NCBI GenBank assembly: GCA_902602845.1
Contig: CACKSN010000007.1
Coordinates: 1 to 52,259, forward strand
From: an uncultured Alphaproteobacteria bacterium
GTDB lineage: Bacteria; Pseudomonadota; Alphaproteobacteria; HIMB59; GCA-002718135
Reading direction: 5' to 3'
Length of the DNA stretch: 52,259 bases
The notes beneath the pieces are model-generated. The model was given only the letters and a program-made list of their open reading frames with translations, was not told where the DNA came from and made no database searches. The translations under genes and the position numbers were made by a program. The number at the start of each line of letters is the position of its first letter. Positions within the stretch are counted from its first letter, which is position 1. Positions 43,053 to 52,259 of this stretch are shown here, one piece after another.

Positions 43053-45725
43053 ATGAATTCAAATCAGATTAGGTCAACATTTCTCAATTATTTTAAAAAA
43101 AATGGACATGAGATAATTCATTCTAGCTCTCTAGTACCAGACAATGATCCTACTCTAATGTTTGCAAATTCTGGAATGGTGCAGTTTAAAAATATTTTTA
43201 CAGGTAAAGAGACAAGAGATTATAACAGAGCAACTACTGCTCAAAAATGTGTAAGAGCAGGCGGTAAGCACAATGACTTAGAAAATGTAGGATATACGAC
43301 AAGACACCATACTTTTTTTGAAATGTTAGGTAATTTCTCTTTTGGAGATTATTTTAAAGAACTGGCTATAGAACTAGCTTGGAATCTAATAACTAAAGAA
43401 TATTCAATAAATAAAGATAGATTATTAGTAACTGTTTATTCTGATGATCATGAAGCTTTTGATTTATGGAAAAAAATAGCTGGTTTGTCTGAAAATAAAA
43501 TTATTAAAATAAGTTCATCTGATAATTTTTGGTCAATGGGTGAAACTGGTCCTTGCGGTCCATGTTCTGAAATATTTTATGATCACGGTGATAAGTACGA
43601 AGGAGGACCACCCGGCTCTTTAAATGAAGATGGTGATAGATTTATAGAAATATGGAATTTAGTATTTATGCAATATGAGCAAATATCTAAATCTGAGAGA
43701 ATAAATCTACCAAAACCCTCCATTGATACTGGAATGGGATTAGAGAGAATGACAGCTCTTCTAGATGGTTCTAACGATAATTATTCAACAGATTTATTTC
43801 AACCAATTATAAATGAATCAACAAAACTATGTGGTGATGAAAGTTCAATAACAAATCCTAGTCACAGAGTAATTGCGGATCACTTAAAATCTTCCTCTTT
43901 TTTAATTGCTGATGGAGTAATGCCTTCAAATGAAGGTAGAGGATACGTCTTACGAAGAATAATGAGAAGGGGAATGCGACACGCTCATTCTTTAGGTAAT
44001 AAAGAGCCTGTATTTCATAAGCTATTCAATATTTTTTTAGATGGAATTAAAAATTCATATCCTGAATTAGATAGAGCAAAAGATCTCATTACTAATACAT
44101 TAATGAACGAAGAAACTAAATTCAAGGAAACTGTTGAAAAAGGTATAAAAATTTTAGATGAGGAAATTTCTAAATCAACAAATATATTTAATGGAGAAGT
44201 AGCATTTAAATTATACGATACCTATGGATTTCCTTTAGATTTAACACAAGATTATTTGAAAAGTAAAAATATTGAAGTCGATATAAAAACATTTGAACAA
44301 AAAATGTTAAATCAAAAGGAAAGAGCGAGACAAAGCTGGAAAGGTACAGGAGACATCGAGGATGAAGGCATTTGGTTTGAAATAACTTCTAAAATAGAGC
44401 CAACAGAATTTTTAGGATATTCTGATACGGAAGCTGATTGTAAAATAATTTCAATCATATCAGAGAGTAAGTCAGTAGATAAAATTAAAAAAGATCAAGA
44501 AGCAATTATAATATTAAATCAAACACCTTTTTATGGAGAAAGTGGTGGTCAGGTGGGTGATCAGGGTTTTTTTGAAAATAATAACTTTAAGTTTGAAGTT
44601 ATTAATACAACAAAAATATTTGGAAACTATTTTCTTCACAAAGGTAAAGTAATTAGTGGTGGATGTAAAGTTGAAGATACAATTAAAGCAAGGATTAATA
44701 CAGTTAATAGGAATTTTATTAAATATAATCATTCATCAACTCATTTGTTGCATGCAGCGCTAAGAAAAATACTAGGAAAGCATGTCACGCAAAAGGGCTC
44801 ACTTGTAAATTCAGAAAAACTCAGATTTGATTTCAGCCACAATAATCCAATTGAAAAAGATCAACTTTTAAATGTTGAAGAAATTGTAAATGATCAAATT
44901 CAAAAAAATGGAATAGTTGAAATTAAAATTATTGATCAAAAAAAAGCTATTGAAGAAGGCGCGATGGCATTATTTGGAGAAAAATATAGTGATGAAGTAA
45001 GAGTTGTAACAATGGGTCAAGAAAATGAATTATTTTTTTCAAAAGAACTATGTGGGGGAACTCATGTTGTTAAATTAGGGGAGATAAGTAAATTTAAAAT
45101 AACTAATCAATCTAGTGTTGCGTCTGGAATTAGAAGAATAGAGGCTGTATCTAATGTTGCAGTAGACAAATATATTAAAGAAATAGAAAACAATTTATTA
45201 GAAAAAAATAAAAACCAAGATAATCAAATTGAAGATTTAAAGAATAAAATAAAAAAAATTAATGCTGGTTATAATTTTAAAAATCAATCTGAAGACAAAG
45301 GTTTATTAATTAAAGAGTTAATTCAGATACACGAAAAATTAAAACAAAATATGTCTATATCAAAAAATATTGATAATATTGTTGTAAAAAAAATCAAAGA
45401 ATTAAATTTTATATATTTAATTGCTGAAGATTATCCTAATAAATCTTTGAAAACATTTATTGATGAGCAAAAAAAACAATATAATAAAAATAGTGTTTCG
45501 TTAATAATTTCAAATAATGAAAACAAACTATCTATAGTGCTTGGAGTTACAGAAGATATTACAGATCTATTTGATGCTTCAAAAGAAATAAGAGAAATTT
45601 CGATTATTCTAGGTGGTAAGGGTGGGGGAGGTAGAAAAGATCTTGCACAAGGAGGAGGATCAGATGTTAGTCAAATTAATGAAAGTATAAAATACGTAGA
45701 AGATAAATTAAATTCTATTAGTTAA
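43053..45725 (+). CDS. alaS: Alanyl-tRNA synthetase
   Basis: An 890-residue class II synthetase. The catalytic core has '[24 protein letters not shown]' and '[18 protein letters not shown]', then '[17 protein letters not shown]', '[14 protein letters not shown]' and '[13 protein letters not shown]'. The editing domain zinc ligands are in '[17 protein letters not shown]' and 'CGGTHVV'. The C-terminal C-Ala domain ends with the Gly-rich '[16 protein letters not shown]'. It attaches Ala to tRNA-Ala and clears mischarged Ser or Gly. Its 3' end overlaps the convergent icd by 8 bases. Confidence 0.97.
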   Translation: MNSNQIRSTFLNYFKKNGHEIIHSSSLVPDNDPTLMFANSGMVQFKNIFTGKETRDYNRATTAQKCVRAGGKHNDLENVGYTTRHHTFFEMLGNFSFGDYFKELAIELAWNLITKEYSINKDRLLVTVYSDDHEAFDLWKKIAGLSENKIIKISSSDNFWSMGETGPCGPCSEIFYDHGDKYEGGPPGSLNEDGDRFIEIWNLVFMQYEQISKSERINLPKPSIDTGMGLERMTALLDGSNDNYSTDLFQPIINESTKLCGDESSITNPSHRVIADHLKSSSFLIADGVMPSNEGRGYVLRRIMRRGMRHAHSLGNKEPVFHKLFNIFLDGIKNSYPELDRAKDLITNTLMNEETKFKETVEKGIKILDEEISKSTNIFNGEVAFKLYDTYGFPLDLTQDYLKSKNIEVDIKTFEQKMLNQKERARQSWKGTGDIEDEGIWFEITSKIEPTEFLGYSDTEADCKIISIISESKSVDKIKKDQEAIIILNQTPFYGESGGQVGDQGFFENNNFKFEVINTTKIFGNYFLHKGKVISGGCKVEDTIKARINTVNRNFIKYNHSSTHLLHAALRKILGKHVTQKGSLVNSEKLRFDFSHNNPIEKDQLLNVEEIVNDQIQKNGIVEIKIIDQKKAIEEGAMALFGEKYSDEVRVVTMGQENELFFSKELCGGTHVVKLGEISKFKITNQSSVASGIRRIEAVSNVAVDKYIKEIENNLLEKNKNQDNQIEDLKNKIKKINAGYNFKNQSEDKGLLIKELIQIHEKLKQNMSISKNIDNIVVKKIKELNFIYLIAEDYPNKSLKTFIDEQKKQYNKNSVSLIISNNENKLSIVLGVTEDITDLFDASKEIREISIILGGKGGGGRKDLAQGGGSDVSQINESIKYVEDKLNSIS

Positions 45726-46926
45726 TTTGAAAATTATTTTTTATTGCGCTTAAAAAATCTTGAGTGTTTAACCATTTCTGATCTTTGTTAATTAATATTG
45801 CTAGATCTTTTGTCATTTCACCACTTTCTACAGTTTTGATACACGTTTCTTCTAATTTTTTAGCAAAATTTATTAATTCATTATTTCCATCAAATTCTCC
45901 TCTAAAACTTAAACCTCTTGTCCAAGCAAAGATTGATGCAATAGGATTAGTTGAAGTTTCTATACCTTTCTGATGATTTCTATAATGTCTTGTAACAGTT
46001 CCATGTGCAGCCTCAGCTTCTACTGTTTTACCATCTGGTGTCATTAACACACTTGTCATTAAACCTAGTGATCCAAATCCTTGAGCAACAGAATCTGATT
46101 GAACATCTCCATCATAATTTTTGCAAGCCCAAATAAAATTACCCTCCCATTTTAAAGCTGAGGCCACCATATCATCGATTAATCTATGCTCATAAACTAT
46201 GTCTTTTTCTTTAAACTTATTTTTAAATTCAGTATCAAATACATCCTGAAATAAATCTTTAAATCTTCCATCGTAGACTTTTAAAATAGTATTTTTAGTA
46301 GAAAGGTAAACTGGCCAACCAAGGTTAAGTCCATAATTAAAACAAGCTCTAGCAAAGTCTTTAATTGAATTATCTAAGTTATACATTGATAGGGCTACGC
46401 CAGATTTTTCAAATTCATATACATTTTTTGTAAATCCTTCAGATCCATCTTTAGGTTCAAAAACCATTTTAAGTGTCCCTGGTTTATTAATTAATGTGTC
46501 AGTCGCTCTATATTGATCACCAAAGGCATGCCTTGCAACTACAATTGGATGATTCCAGTTTGTGATTATTCTTGGAACATTTTCGCATATAATTGGCTGT
46601 CTAAATATTGTTCCTCCCAGTATATTTCTTATTGTTCCATTGGGAGAACGCCACATTTGTTTTAATTTGAATTCCTCTACTCTATTTTCATCAGGAGTAA
46701 TTGTTGCGCATTTTATTCCTACACCATATTTTTTCACCGCTTCAGCAGCATCTATTGTGATTTGATCATTTGTTTCATCTCTTTTAATTACTCCAAGATC
46801 AAAATATTTAATATCTATATCAAGATAGGGCAAAATTAATTGTTCTTTGATGTATTCCCAGATAATCCTGGTCATTTCATCTCCATCCATTTCAACTACA
46901 GGATTTTTAACTTTTATTTTTGCCAT
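45718..46926 (-). CDS. icd: Isocitrate dehydrogenase, NADP-dependent
   Basis: A 402-residue dimeric IDH of the eukaryote-like (type II) subfamily, common in alphaproteobacteria. Motifs include '[22 protein letters not shown]', '[38 protein letters not shown]' region and '[12 protein letters not shown]'. Later come '[28 protein letters not shown]' (metal-binding Asp) and '[17 protein letters not shown]'. It oxidises isocitrate to 2-oxoglutarate and provides NADPH. It overlaps the LOG-family gene upstream by 13 bases, so the two are probably co-transcribed. Confidence 0.96.
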   Translation of the reverse strand: MAKIKVKNPVVEMDGDEMTRIIWEYIKEQLILPYLDIDIKYFDLGVIKRDETNDQITIDAAEAVKKYGVGIKCATITPDENRVEEFKLKQMWRSPNGTIRNILGGTIFRQPIICENVPRIITNWNHPIVVARHAFGDQYRATDTLINKPGTLKMVFEPKDGSEGFTKNVYEFEKSGVALSMYNLDNSIKDFARACFNYGLNLGWPVYLSTKNTILKVYDGRFKDLFQDVFDTEFKNKFKEKDIVYEHRLIDDMVASALKWEGNFIWACKNYDGDVQSDSVAQGFGSLGLMTSVLMTPDGKTVEAEAAHGTVTRHYRNHQKGIETSTNPIASIFAWTRGLSFRGEFDGNNELINFAKKLEETCIKTVESGEMTKDLAILINKDQKWLNTQDFLSAIKNNFQIN

Positions 46927-47465
46927 TTAATAAATATATTTTTTAATTGATCAACCGTATCTATAATGTGAAAACTGTTTTGTAAATTTTTATTTGAAAA
47001 TTTTTCATCTTCAAAAAATTTAAATTGCTGAAATAGATTATCCCAGAAATTATTTTTATTAAAAAATATTATTGGTTTATTATGAATCCCCATTATTTTC
47101 CAAGATACAACTTCTACTATTTCTTCTAAAGTTCCTGTTCCTCCTGGTAAGGCTAAATATGCATCTCCTAGCTCAAAGAGTAATTTTTTCCTTTCAGACA
47201 TATTATCAACTATTTTTAAATCATCTATATTTTCAAAAATTATTTCTCTCTCAGATAAAAAATTTGGTATTACACCAGTTACTTTATTTTTAGACTCTAT
47301 TGCAGTCTTAGCAACTACACCCATAACACCAACTTTTGCTCCACCATAGACAATATTTATTTTAAATGATGATATTAGTCTGCTAATTTCTTCAGCATCT
47401 TTATAATATTTATTACTCAATTTATCTGAAGATGAGCAATAGACAGTAATAGAATTAACAATCAT
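46914..47465 (-). CDS. LOG family protein (nucleoside 5'-monophosphate phosphoribohydrolase-like)
   Basis: A 183-residue Rossmann-like LOG/TIGR00730 protein. '[22 protein letters not shown]' is the N-terminal motif. '[19 protein letters not shown]' follows, and '[28 protein letters not shown]' contains the family signature PGGxGTxxE. Members release the free base from cytokinin ribotides or related nucleotides; many bacterial versions have a general nucleotide-salvage or stress role. It is the middle gene of a minus-strand run between the RND pump and icd. Confidence 0.9.
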   Translation of the reverse strand: MIVNSITVYCSSSDKLSNKYYKDAEEISRLISSFKINIVYGGAKVGVMGVVAKTAIESKNKVTGVIPNFLSEREIIFENIDDLKIVDNMSERKKLLFELGDAYLALPGGTGTLEEIVEVVSWKIMGIHNKPIIFFNKNNFWDNLFQQFKFFEDEKFSNKNLQNSFHIIDTVDQLKNIFIKWQK

Positions 47466-47491
47466 GTATTTAAAATATAATTAGAAAAAAT

Positions 47492-50400
47492 TTAACTAGA
47501 AATTTTTTTCTTATACCAATCCTTCATATTTTCTCTAAACATTAAAGCTGATGGTGTTACAACTAATGTAAGAAATGTTGCAAATAGTAGTCCAAATACT
47601 ATAGCTGTTGATAATTGAACCCACCACTGAGTATCTGGTGATCCTCTAGTTATTTCTCTTGATATAAAGTCAACATTTGTCATTGTTACCATAGGTAGTA
47701 AACCTAGTACCGTTGTGGTTGTTGTAAGTAAAACTGGTCTAAGTCTCTGTGCGCCTGTTTTAATAATAGCTTCTCTTATATTTGATGTTTTAGTCTTTAA
47801 AAAATCAAATGTATCAATCAATATGATATTATTATTTACAACTATACCAGCGAGGGCAATTACACCAACTCCTGACATCACAATACCAAATGGTTGTGCT
47901 GTAACTATTAAGCCTATAAATACACCAGCAGTTGACATTACAACTGCAAAAAGAATTAAAAACGCACTGTAAAAACTGTTAAACTGTAAAAGAAGTATCA
48001 TTAGCATTAAAAATAAAGCTACACCAAAAGCTCCTGTTAAAAATTCTTGAGCTTCTTTTTGGTCTTCATTTTCCCCAATAAGTTCAGCCCTTACTTTGTT
48101 ATCTAATTCATAACGAGGTAAATCTAGTGTTCTTCCCCTCCAAGACGGAGCAGTATCTGAAATTCCTAATACATACTCAAGTTCTTTAACTTTTCCATCA
48201 GGATAAGTTCCAGGCTCTACATCTGCCTGAATATTTATAGCATTTTTTGAATCTACTCTAATTATATTTCCTGTTCTGTTATTTGGAACAATTTCAACAA
48301 AATTGGATATTGGAACTAAACCATTTGAAGTAGTTACTCTTAAATTATCAATTCTATCAAGTGTTCTACCTTCATTAGGGTAGCGAAGAAAAAGTGGAAT
48401 ACTTTCATTACTATCATCTGGTCTGTATTCCCCAAGTTTAAGACCATTAGTTGCAAGTTTTATAACATTTCCTATAGATGAGATGTTAGCTCCAAATTTA
48501 GAAGCTTGTTTTCTATCTACATTTATTTCCCATTCTATTCCTGGAGCTGGTAAATTATCTTCGACGTTCATTAATTTAGGATAATTATCTATGAATTTTT
48601 TAAGCTTAATTCCTTCAGTAATTAAAAGTTTTTTATTATCACTAGTTAATTTAATATTAATTGGCTTACCTTCACCAGGCCCACCTTGTTGTTCTCTTGA
48701 CTCTACTTTGATACCATTGATACTTTTCGTTGCTTCTAAAATTTCAGCAAGTATAACTTTGGATTTTCTTCTTTTATCCCAATCTGTATATTCCAAACTT
48801 ATTGATCCAATAAAGTCTTCAGAGGCTTCTGATTGTTCACTAACATTTCCACTTAAAGAGTAAATATTTTTAAATTCTTGTCTTTCTGACTGTAATTTTA
48901 AAATTATATTCTCAACTCTTGACACATAATCTTTTTTTTCTTCAACAGAAAGATTACCTCTTGCAAAAACAACAATTTTTGCAAGATCTGGTTCAACATC
49001 TGGGAAAAACTCAACACCTTCTCCTACTTGTGTATAGGTATAATTTACTGCAACTAGAATCACTAAGGCACTAATCATCACCTTTAGAGGATGAAATAAT
49101 AAAAAGTTTAATAATTTGGCATAAAAACCTACGAAACCAGTTACATTTAAAACAGGTTCATTAGACTCTGAAGATAAGATTTTAGCATTTTTACTAACTA
49201 ATTTATCTGTAGAATTTACACTTTCTGAAATTTTATAAACTCTTGGTATTATTCTTATAAATACAAATATAAATAAAGCAAAGCTGAGTAAATATTTTCC
49301 AATTGTAATAAATAAACTAAATCTCTGAAGATCTAATAATCCAAATCCATAAGATATTAGATTATAAAAAATTAGTGATATCAATAATGGTACAATAAAT
49401 TGAAGTAGTATTCTTGATACTGTATTTAAAATTGATCCTAAAACTGGAACAAAAAGGAGTGCCATAAACAAAGAAGAAATAAGAACACATATAAGTGTTA
49501 TTGGTAGGTATTTCATAAACTCACCGGCAATTCCTGGCCAGAATATTAGTGGTAGAAAAGCTGCAAGTGTAGTTGCCGTTGATGATATTATTGGGAGTGA
49601 CATCTTTTTTGATGCATTAGCAAAAGCATCTTTTACACCAAGACCTTCTTTCATTTTTCTATCTGCGTATTCAACAACAACAATTGCTCCATCGACTAGC
49701 AATCCAACAGATAAAATTAGAGCAAATAATACTACTATATTTATAGTAAAACCCATTACAGAAAGTGCCAACAAACCTGATAAAAATGACCCTGGTATAG
49801 ATACACCAACTAATAAACCTGATCTAACCCCTAATGCTCCTAAGATTATGATTAAAACAAGGATTATAGCTGCGATGACGTTATTTTGCAGACTATTTAA
49901 CATAGTTTTAATACCTTTTGATTGATCATTACCAAAAGAAATTTCAACATTTTCCGGAAAGGTTTTTTGGGTTTTTGATGTAACTTTTTTTACTTCATCA
50001 ATTGTATTAATGATATTTTCACCAATTCTTTTTGAAACATCAATAGTTATTGAATTCGATCCATTTACATTTGCATAAGATTGTCTATCTTCGAATGTTC
50101 TTTTTACTTCAGCAATATCTCGGAAAGTTATTACTGAGTCTCCACTAGTTTTTACAGGTGTATTTAAAACATCTTCAATAGTTTCATATAAACCTGGAAC
50201 TTTAATATCAAAACTTCCATCACCAGTATCTTGACCACCAGCAGATACCATCATATTATTTTCTCTAACAATATTAATAAGGCTCTCAAGATTGATGCCA
50301 TAGCTATCAACTGCCGTTGGATTAATTAATATGTCAACTTGCTCATTTCTTTTTCCGCCTATTTTAGCTTCTAAAACACTTGGAATTGTTTCAATATCAT

Positions 50401-50887
50401 CTTGTAAAATATCAGCTAAGTCTTGAAGAGTTCTGTTAGGCACTTCTCCACTTAATGAAATGGAAAGAATAGGAAAAGTACTTATATTAACTTCGTTAAC
50501 TGTTGGTTCATCTGCTTCACTAGGAAGATCTCCTTTAGCTCTATCAACTTTGTCTCTTATATCTACCATTGCCTGATCAGAATCAAATCCAGCATCAAAT
50601 TCTAGTAAAACATTACCTCCACCTGAATAAGCCGTTGATCTTACTTCTTTTACTCCTTCAACAGTTTTTACTTCATCTTCTATTGGTTTAACTAAAAGTC
50701 TTTCAGAGTCTTGTGCAGAAATACCATTTTGATGAAGGGAAATATAAACTATTGGAATACTAACATCAGGAGATGACTCTTTAGGCATTGTTATATAAGT
50801 AGATGCCCCAGAAAAAATTATAAACAAAAGAATTCCCATAAAAACCCGGGAATGGCTAATTGCATAGTCTATAATATTAATTTTCAT
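47492..50887 (-). CDS. RND efflux transporter permease (AcrB/HAE family) with an extra hydrophobic pair
   Basis: A 1131-residue inner-membrane proton-driven efflux pump. N-terminal 'YITMPKESSPDVSIPIVYISL', then 'GVKEVRSTAYSGGGNVLLEF', the TM4 motif 'ILSVGLLVDGAIVVVEYADR' (Asp399 kept; AcrB's second Asp is Gly400), and C-terminal 'IALAGIVVNNNIILID' and 'LLTTTTTVLGLLPM' are typical. Residues about 490-550, between TM6 and TM7, include two further hydrophobic segments not found in AcrB, suggesting 14 rather than 12 helices. It lies 5 bases downstream of its adaptor gene. No TolC-like gene is in the window. The substrate range is unknown. Confidence 0.93.
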   Translation of the reverse strand: MKINIIDYAISHSRVFMGILLFIIFSGASTYITMPKESSPDVSIPIVYISLHQNGISAQDSERLLVKPIEDEVKTVEGVKEVRSTAYSGGGNVLLEFDAGFDSDQAMVDIRDKVDRAKGDLPSEADEPTVNEVNISTFPILSISLSGEVPNRTLQDLADILQDDIETIPSVLEAKIGGKRNEQVDILINPTAVDSYGINLESLINIVRENNMMVSAGGQDTGDGSFDIKVPGLYETIEDVLNTPVKTSGDSVITFRDIAEVKRTFEDRQSYANVNGSNSITIDVSKRIGENIINTIDEVKKVTSKTQKTFPENVEISFGNDQSKGIKTMLNSLQNNVIAAIILVLIIILGALGVRSGLLVGVSIPGSFLSGLLALSVMGFTINIVVLFALILSVGLLVDGAIVVVEYADRKMKEGLGVKDAFANASKKMSLPIISSTATTLAAFLPLIFWPGIAGEFMKYLPITLICVLISSLFMALLFVPVLGSILNTVSRILLQFIVPLLISLIFYNLISYGFGLLDLQRFSLFITIGKYLLSFALFIFVFIRIIPRVYKISESVNSTDKLVSKNAKILSSESNEPVLNVTGFVGFYAKLLNFLLFHPLKVMISALVILVAVNYTYTQVGEGVEFFPDVEPDLAKIVVFARGNLSVEEKKDYVSRVENIILKLQSERQEFKNIYSLSGNVSEQSEASEDFIGSISLEYTDWDKRRKSKVILAEILEATKSINGIKVESREQQGGPGEGKPINIKLTSDNKKLLITEGIKLKKFIDNYPKLMNVEDNLPAPGIEWEINVDRKQASKFGANISSIGNVIKLATNGLKLGEYRPDDSNESIPLFLRYPNEGRTLDRIDNLRVTTSNGLVPISNFVEIVPNNRTGNIIRVDSKNAINIQADVEPGTYPDGKVKELEYVLGISDTAPSWRGRTLDLPRYELDNKVRAELIGENEDQKEAQEFLTGAFGVALFLMLMILLLQFNSFYSAFLILFAVVMSTAGVFIGLIVTAQPFGIVMSGVGVIALAGIVVNNNIILIDTFDFLKTKTSNIREAIIKTGAQRLRPVLLTTTTTVLGLLPMVTMTNVDFISREITRGSPDTQWWVQLSTAIVFGLLFATFLTLVVTPSALMFRENMKDWYKKKISS

Positions 50888-50892
50888 TTAGA

Positions 50893-52134
50893 TTAGTTTA
50901 TTGTTTCGCCAATACTTATATATTCTTGACCACTTACAATTAAATTTACTGTCTCGGGTAATCCGGAAACCCACATACCATCTATTGTATCCTTAATGGT
51001 TTTGGTTGGGTAGAAAGTAACTTTATTATCATTATCTACAGCTTTAACACCTACAGTTCCATCGTCTAATAAAGTTAATATAGAAGGTGGTATTTTGTGA
51101 GCTTTAAGCTCTGATCCTTTAATAATAATTTTTGTTGTTATGCCACTTTTATAAGAAAGATCTTTGTTATCAGCTTCAATAGTAATTTCGAATGTTCTAG
51201 TACTAGTTTCAGCTGATGGAGAAATAAAAGATATTATTCCATTTTTCTTAATACCGTTACTATCTTCAATTAAAGCTTTAGTACCAACACTAACTTTATT
51301 TACGTCAAATTCAGATAAATACCCTTCAATCTTGATAGGGTCTAAATCAATTATAGTAAATAGGGGAGTGCCTATTGAAATAAATTCACTTTCCTCAACC
51401 ATTTTTTCAGAAATAATTCCATCAAATGGCGCCTTGATAGTAGTTTTTTCTATATCAAGTTTTATATTCTTTAAAGTTGATTTTACATTTGAAATTTGAG
51501 CTTCAAGATTTGCTAAGGTGGATTCAAATTTTATTTTAATATCTTCTCTATCAGCTTGAGCATTGGCAAGATTAAAAGATGCCAAACTTAATTTTGATTT
51601 TGAACTTAAACCTTTATCAATAAGTTGTTTTGCAGATGCATATTCAATTTCATATAATTCAATTCTCTCAACATTTTGTCTAAGTAGATTGTCTCTGTTT
51701 TTTTCATTTAAAATTAATTCTTTATTAAGTCTTTCTAAATCTTTTTTTGCACTAGAAAGCTTTTCATTTCTATCCTCTAGTGAGATTGTAATCATTTCAG
51801 CATTTTGAGATACTCTATCTCCTCTTGCAAATTCAATATTATCTATGTTGCCAGATGTTTCAGATTTAACATCAATTTTTTTATTATGAATAGTTTGACC
51901 TTGTAATTCAATAGATTGATCAATTAAACTGGAAGTAAATACCTTTGTTTCAACAGAAAATGTAAAATCTTTATTATCATTATTTTCTGCATCTTGAGAA
52001 TATGAAATTTCTGTTTCAGTACTAGTTTCTGTATCATCATCTTGCGCAACAACATTATTTGTAAATTGACCAGAACCAATCCATCCAACAACAGCGGCAA
52101 GTATTAAGATAGCTATAAATATTGATCTTTTCAT
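50893..52134 (-). CDS. RND efflux periplasmic adaptor (membrane fusion protein)
   Basis: A 413-residue HlyD/AcrA-type adaptor. It has an N-terminal membrane anchor 'SIFIAILILAAVVGWIG', a short acidic linker, and the lipoyl half-motif 'SETSGNIDNIEFARGDRVSQNAEMI'. A coiled-coil hairpin follows (about residues 125-225, rich in Leu/Glu/Lys heptads). The second lipoyl half is 'TTIKAPFDGIISEKMVEESEFISIG', followed by the beta-barrel and membrane-proximal domains. It links the RND pump to an outer-membrane channel. It is the first gene of the minus-strand run and divergent from rlmE. Confidence 0.92.
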   Translation of the reverse strand: MKRSIFIAILILAAVVGWIGSGQFTNNVVAQDDDTETSTETEISYSQDAENNDNKDFTFSVETKVFTSSLIDQSIELQGQTIHNKKIDVKSETSGNIDNIEFARGDRVSQNAEMITISLEDRNEKLSSAKKDLERLNKELILNEKNRDNLLRQNVERIELYEIEYASAKQLIDKGLSSKSKLSLASFNLANAQADREDIKIKFESTLANLEAQISNVKSTLKNIKLDIEKTTIKAPFDGIISEKMVEESEFISIGTPLFTIIDLDPIKIEGYLSEFDVNKVSVGTKALIEDSNGIKKNGIISFISPSAETSTRTFEITIEADNKDLSYKSGITTKIIIKGSELKAHKIPPSILTLLDDGTVGVKAVDNDNKVTFYPTKTIKDTIDGMWVSGLPETVNLIVSGQEYISIGETIN

Positions 52135-52203
52135 TAAATATCGTACATGTCATATATATTAAAGTTACTAAAAAACAATTTTTTGTTAACTTTATTATCT
52201 TTT

Positions 52204-52259
52204 ATGAAATCAAAAAACTGGGTTAATAGACAAAAAAATGATCAGTTTGTAAAGAAAGC
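52204..52259 (+). CDS. rlmE: 23S rRNA 2'-O-ribose methyltransferase RlmE/FtsJ (5' fragment)
   Basis: An ATG at 52204 opens 18 codons to the window edge, reading 'MKSKNWVNRQKNDQFVKK'. This resembles the start of alphaproteobacterial RlmE (a W-x-x-R/E-x-x-N-D-x-(Y/F)-V-x-K pattern), which methylates U2552 of 23S rRNA. Only the N-terminal tail is visible, so the call rests on a short motif and on the start being divergent from the RND adaptor gene. Confidence 0.62.
   Translation, partial: MKSKNWVNRQKNDQFVKK

Noticed and set aside
1-52259. Prophage, insertion sequence, CRISPR array, toxin-antitoxin or other defence system
   Set aside because: No transposase, integrase, phage structural gene, Cas-like gene or direct-repeat array could be found; the XRE gene is a full-length RamB-type regulator, not an antitoxin.

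Overview
The window is a gene-dense, strongly AT-rich stretch of bacterial chromosome. Intergenic gaps are tiny, and many neighbouring genes overlap by 1-14 bases. Gene content points to a streamlined marine alphaproteobacterium, most likely SAR11/Pelagibacterales-like: a BHMT/GcvT-type methyl-transfer pair, carnitine and polyamine catabolism, a DksA with alphaproteobacterial-type Cys loss, a GAAC-N7-GAAC SOS-type box before recA, and class II DAHP synthase. This placement is inferred from gene content and style; no rRNA is present to prove it. I see no insertion sequence, prophage, CRISPR array or plasmid gene.

Region 1 (1-10.7 kb) is accessory metabolism. It opens with a truncated GcvT/DmdA-like aminomethyltransferase and a BHMT-like homocysteine methyltransferase. 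Next comes a Tat-exported family-5 solute-binding protein, divergent from its two permeases and a double ATPase that is broken by a one-base frameshift. A catabolic cassette follows: PhyH-type dioxygenase, CBS-like mini-protein, SDR and GMC oxidoreductase. A 59-codon ORF with its own terminator and a RamB/ScfR-type XRE regulator separate this block from the next.

Region 2 (12.5-24.9 kb) is nitrogenous-osmolyte and polyamine catabolism. L-carnitine dehydrogenase, a BKACE (3-dehydrocarnitine cleavage) enzyme and a hotdog thioesterase form a carnitine-to-glycine-betaine route, with an MDR reductase and a six-ligand HD-domain protein alongside. Agmatine deiminase and N-carbamoylputrescine amidase then make putrescine. 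PotFGHI imports putrescine or spermidine, and a PuuA-like ligase and PuuB-like oxidase begin its breakdown. Betaine from the carnitine route could feed the methyltransferases of Region 1.

Region 3 (24.9-52.3 kb) is mostly housekeeping: tsaC, an orphan parA, glmU, class II DAHP synthase, nadE, gltX, a citramalate-synthase-type gene, trmJ, rpsD, rarD, grxD-bolA, purB, map, a CinA-type MoCF protein, tRNA-Leu(UAA), a VOC protein, NAD kinase, moaA, a DUF3553 Tudor-like protein, dksA, recA, alaS, icd, a LOG-family protein, an RND pump with its adaptor, and the first 18 codons of rlmE. The most unusual sequence-level signals are the frameshifted ATPase, an apparent ATT start codon, the hairpins at the SBP leader and between potF and potG, the small ORF with its anti-SD-like 3' region, the recA SOS box, and near-leaderless promoters at rpsD and alaS.
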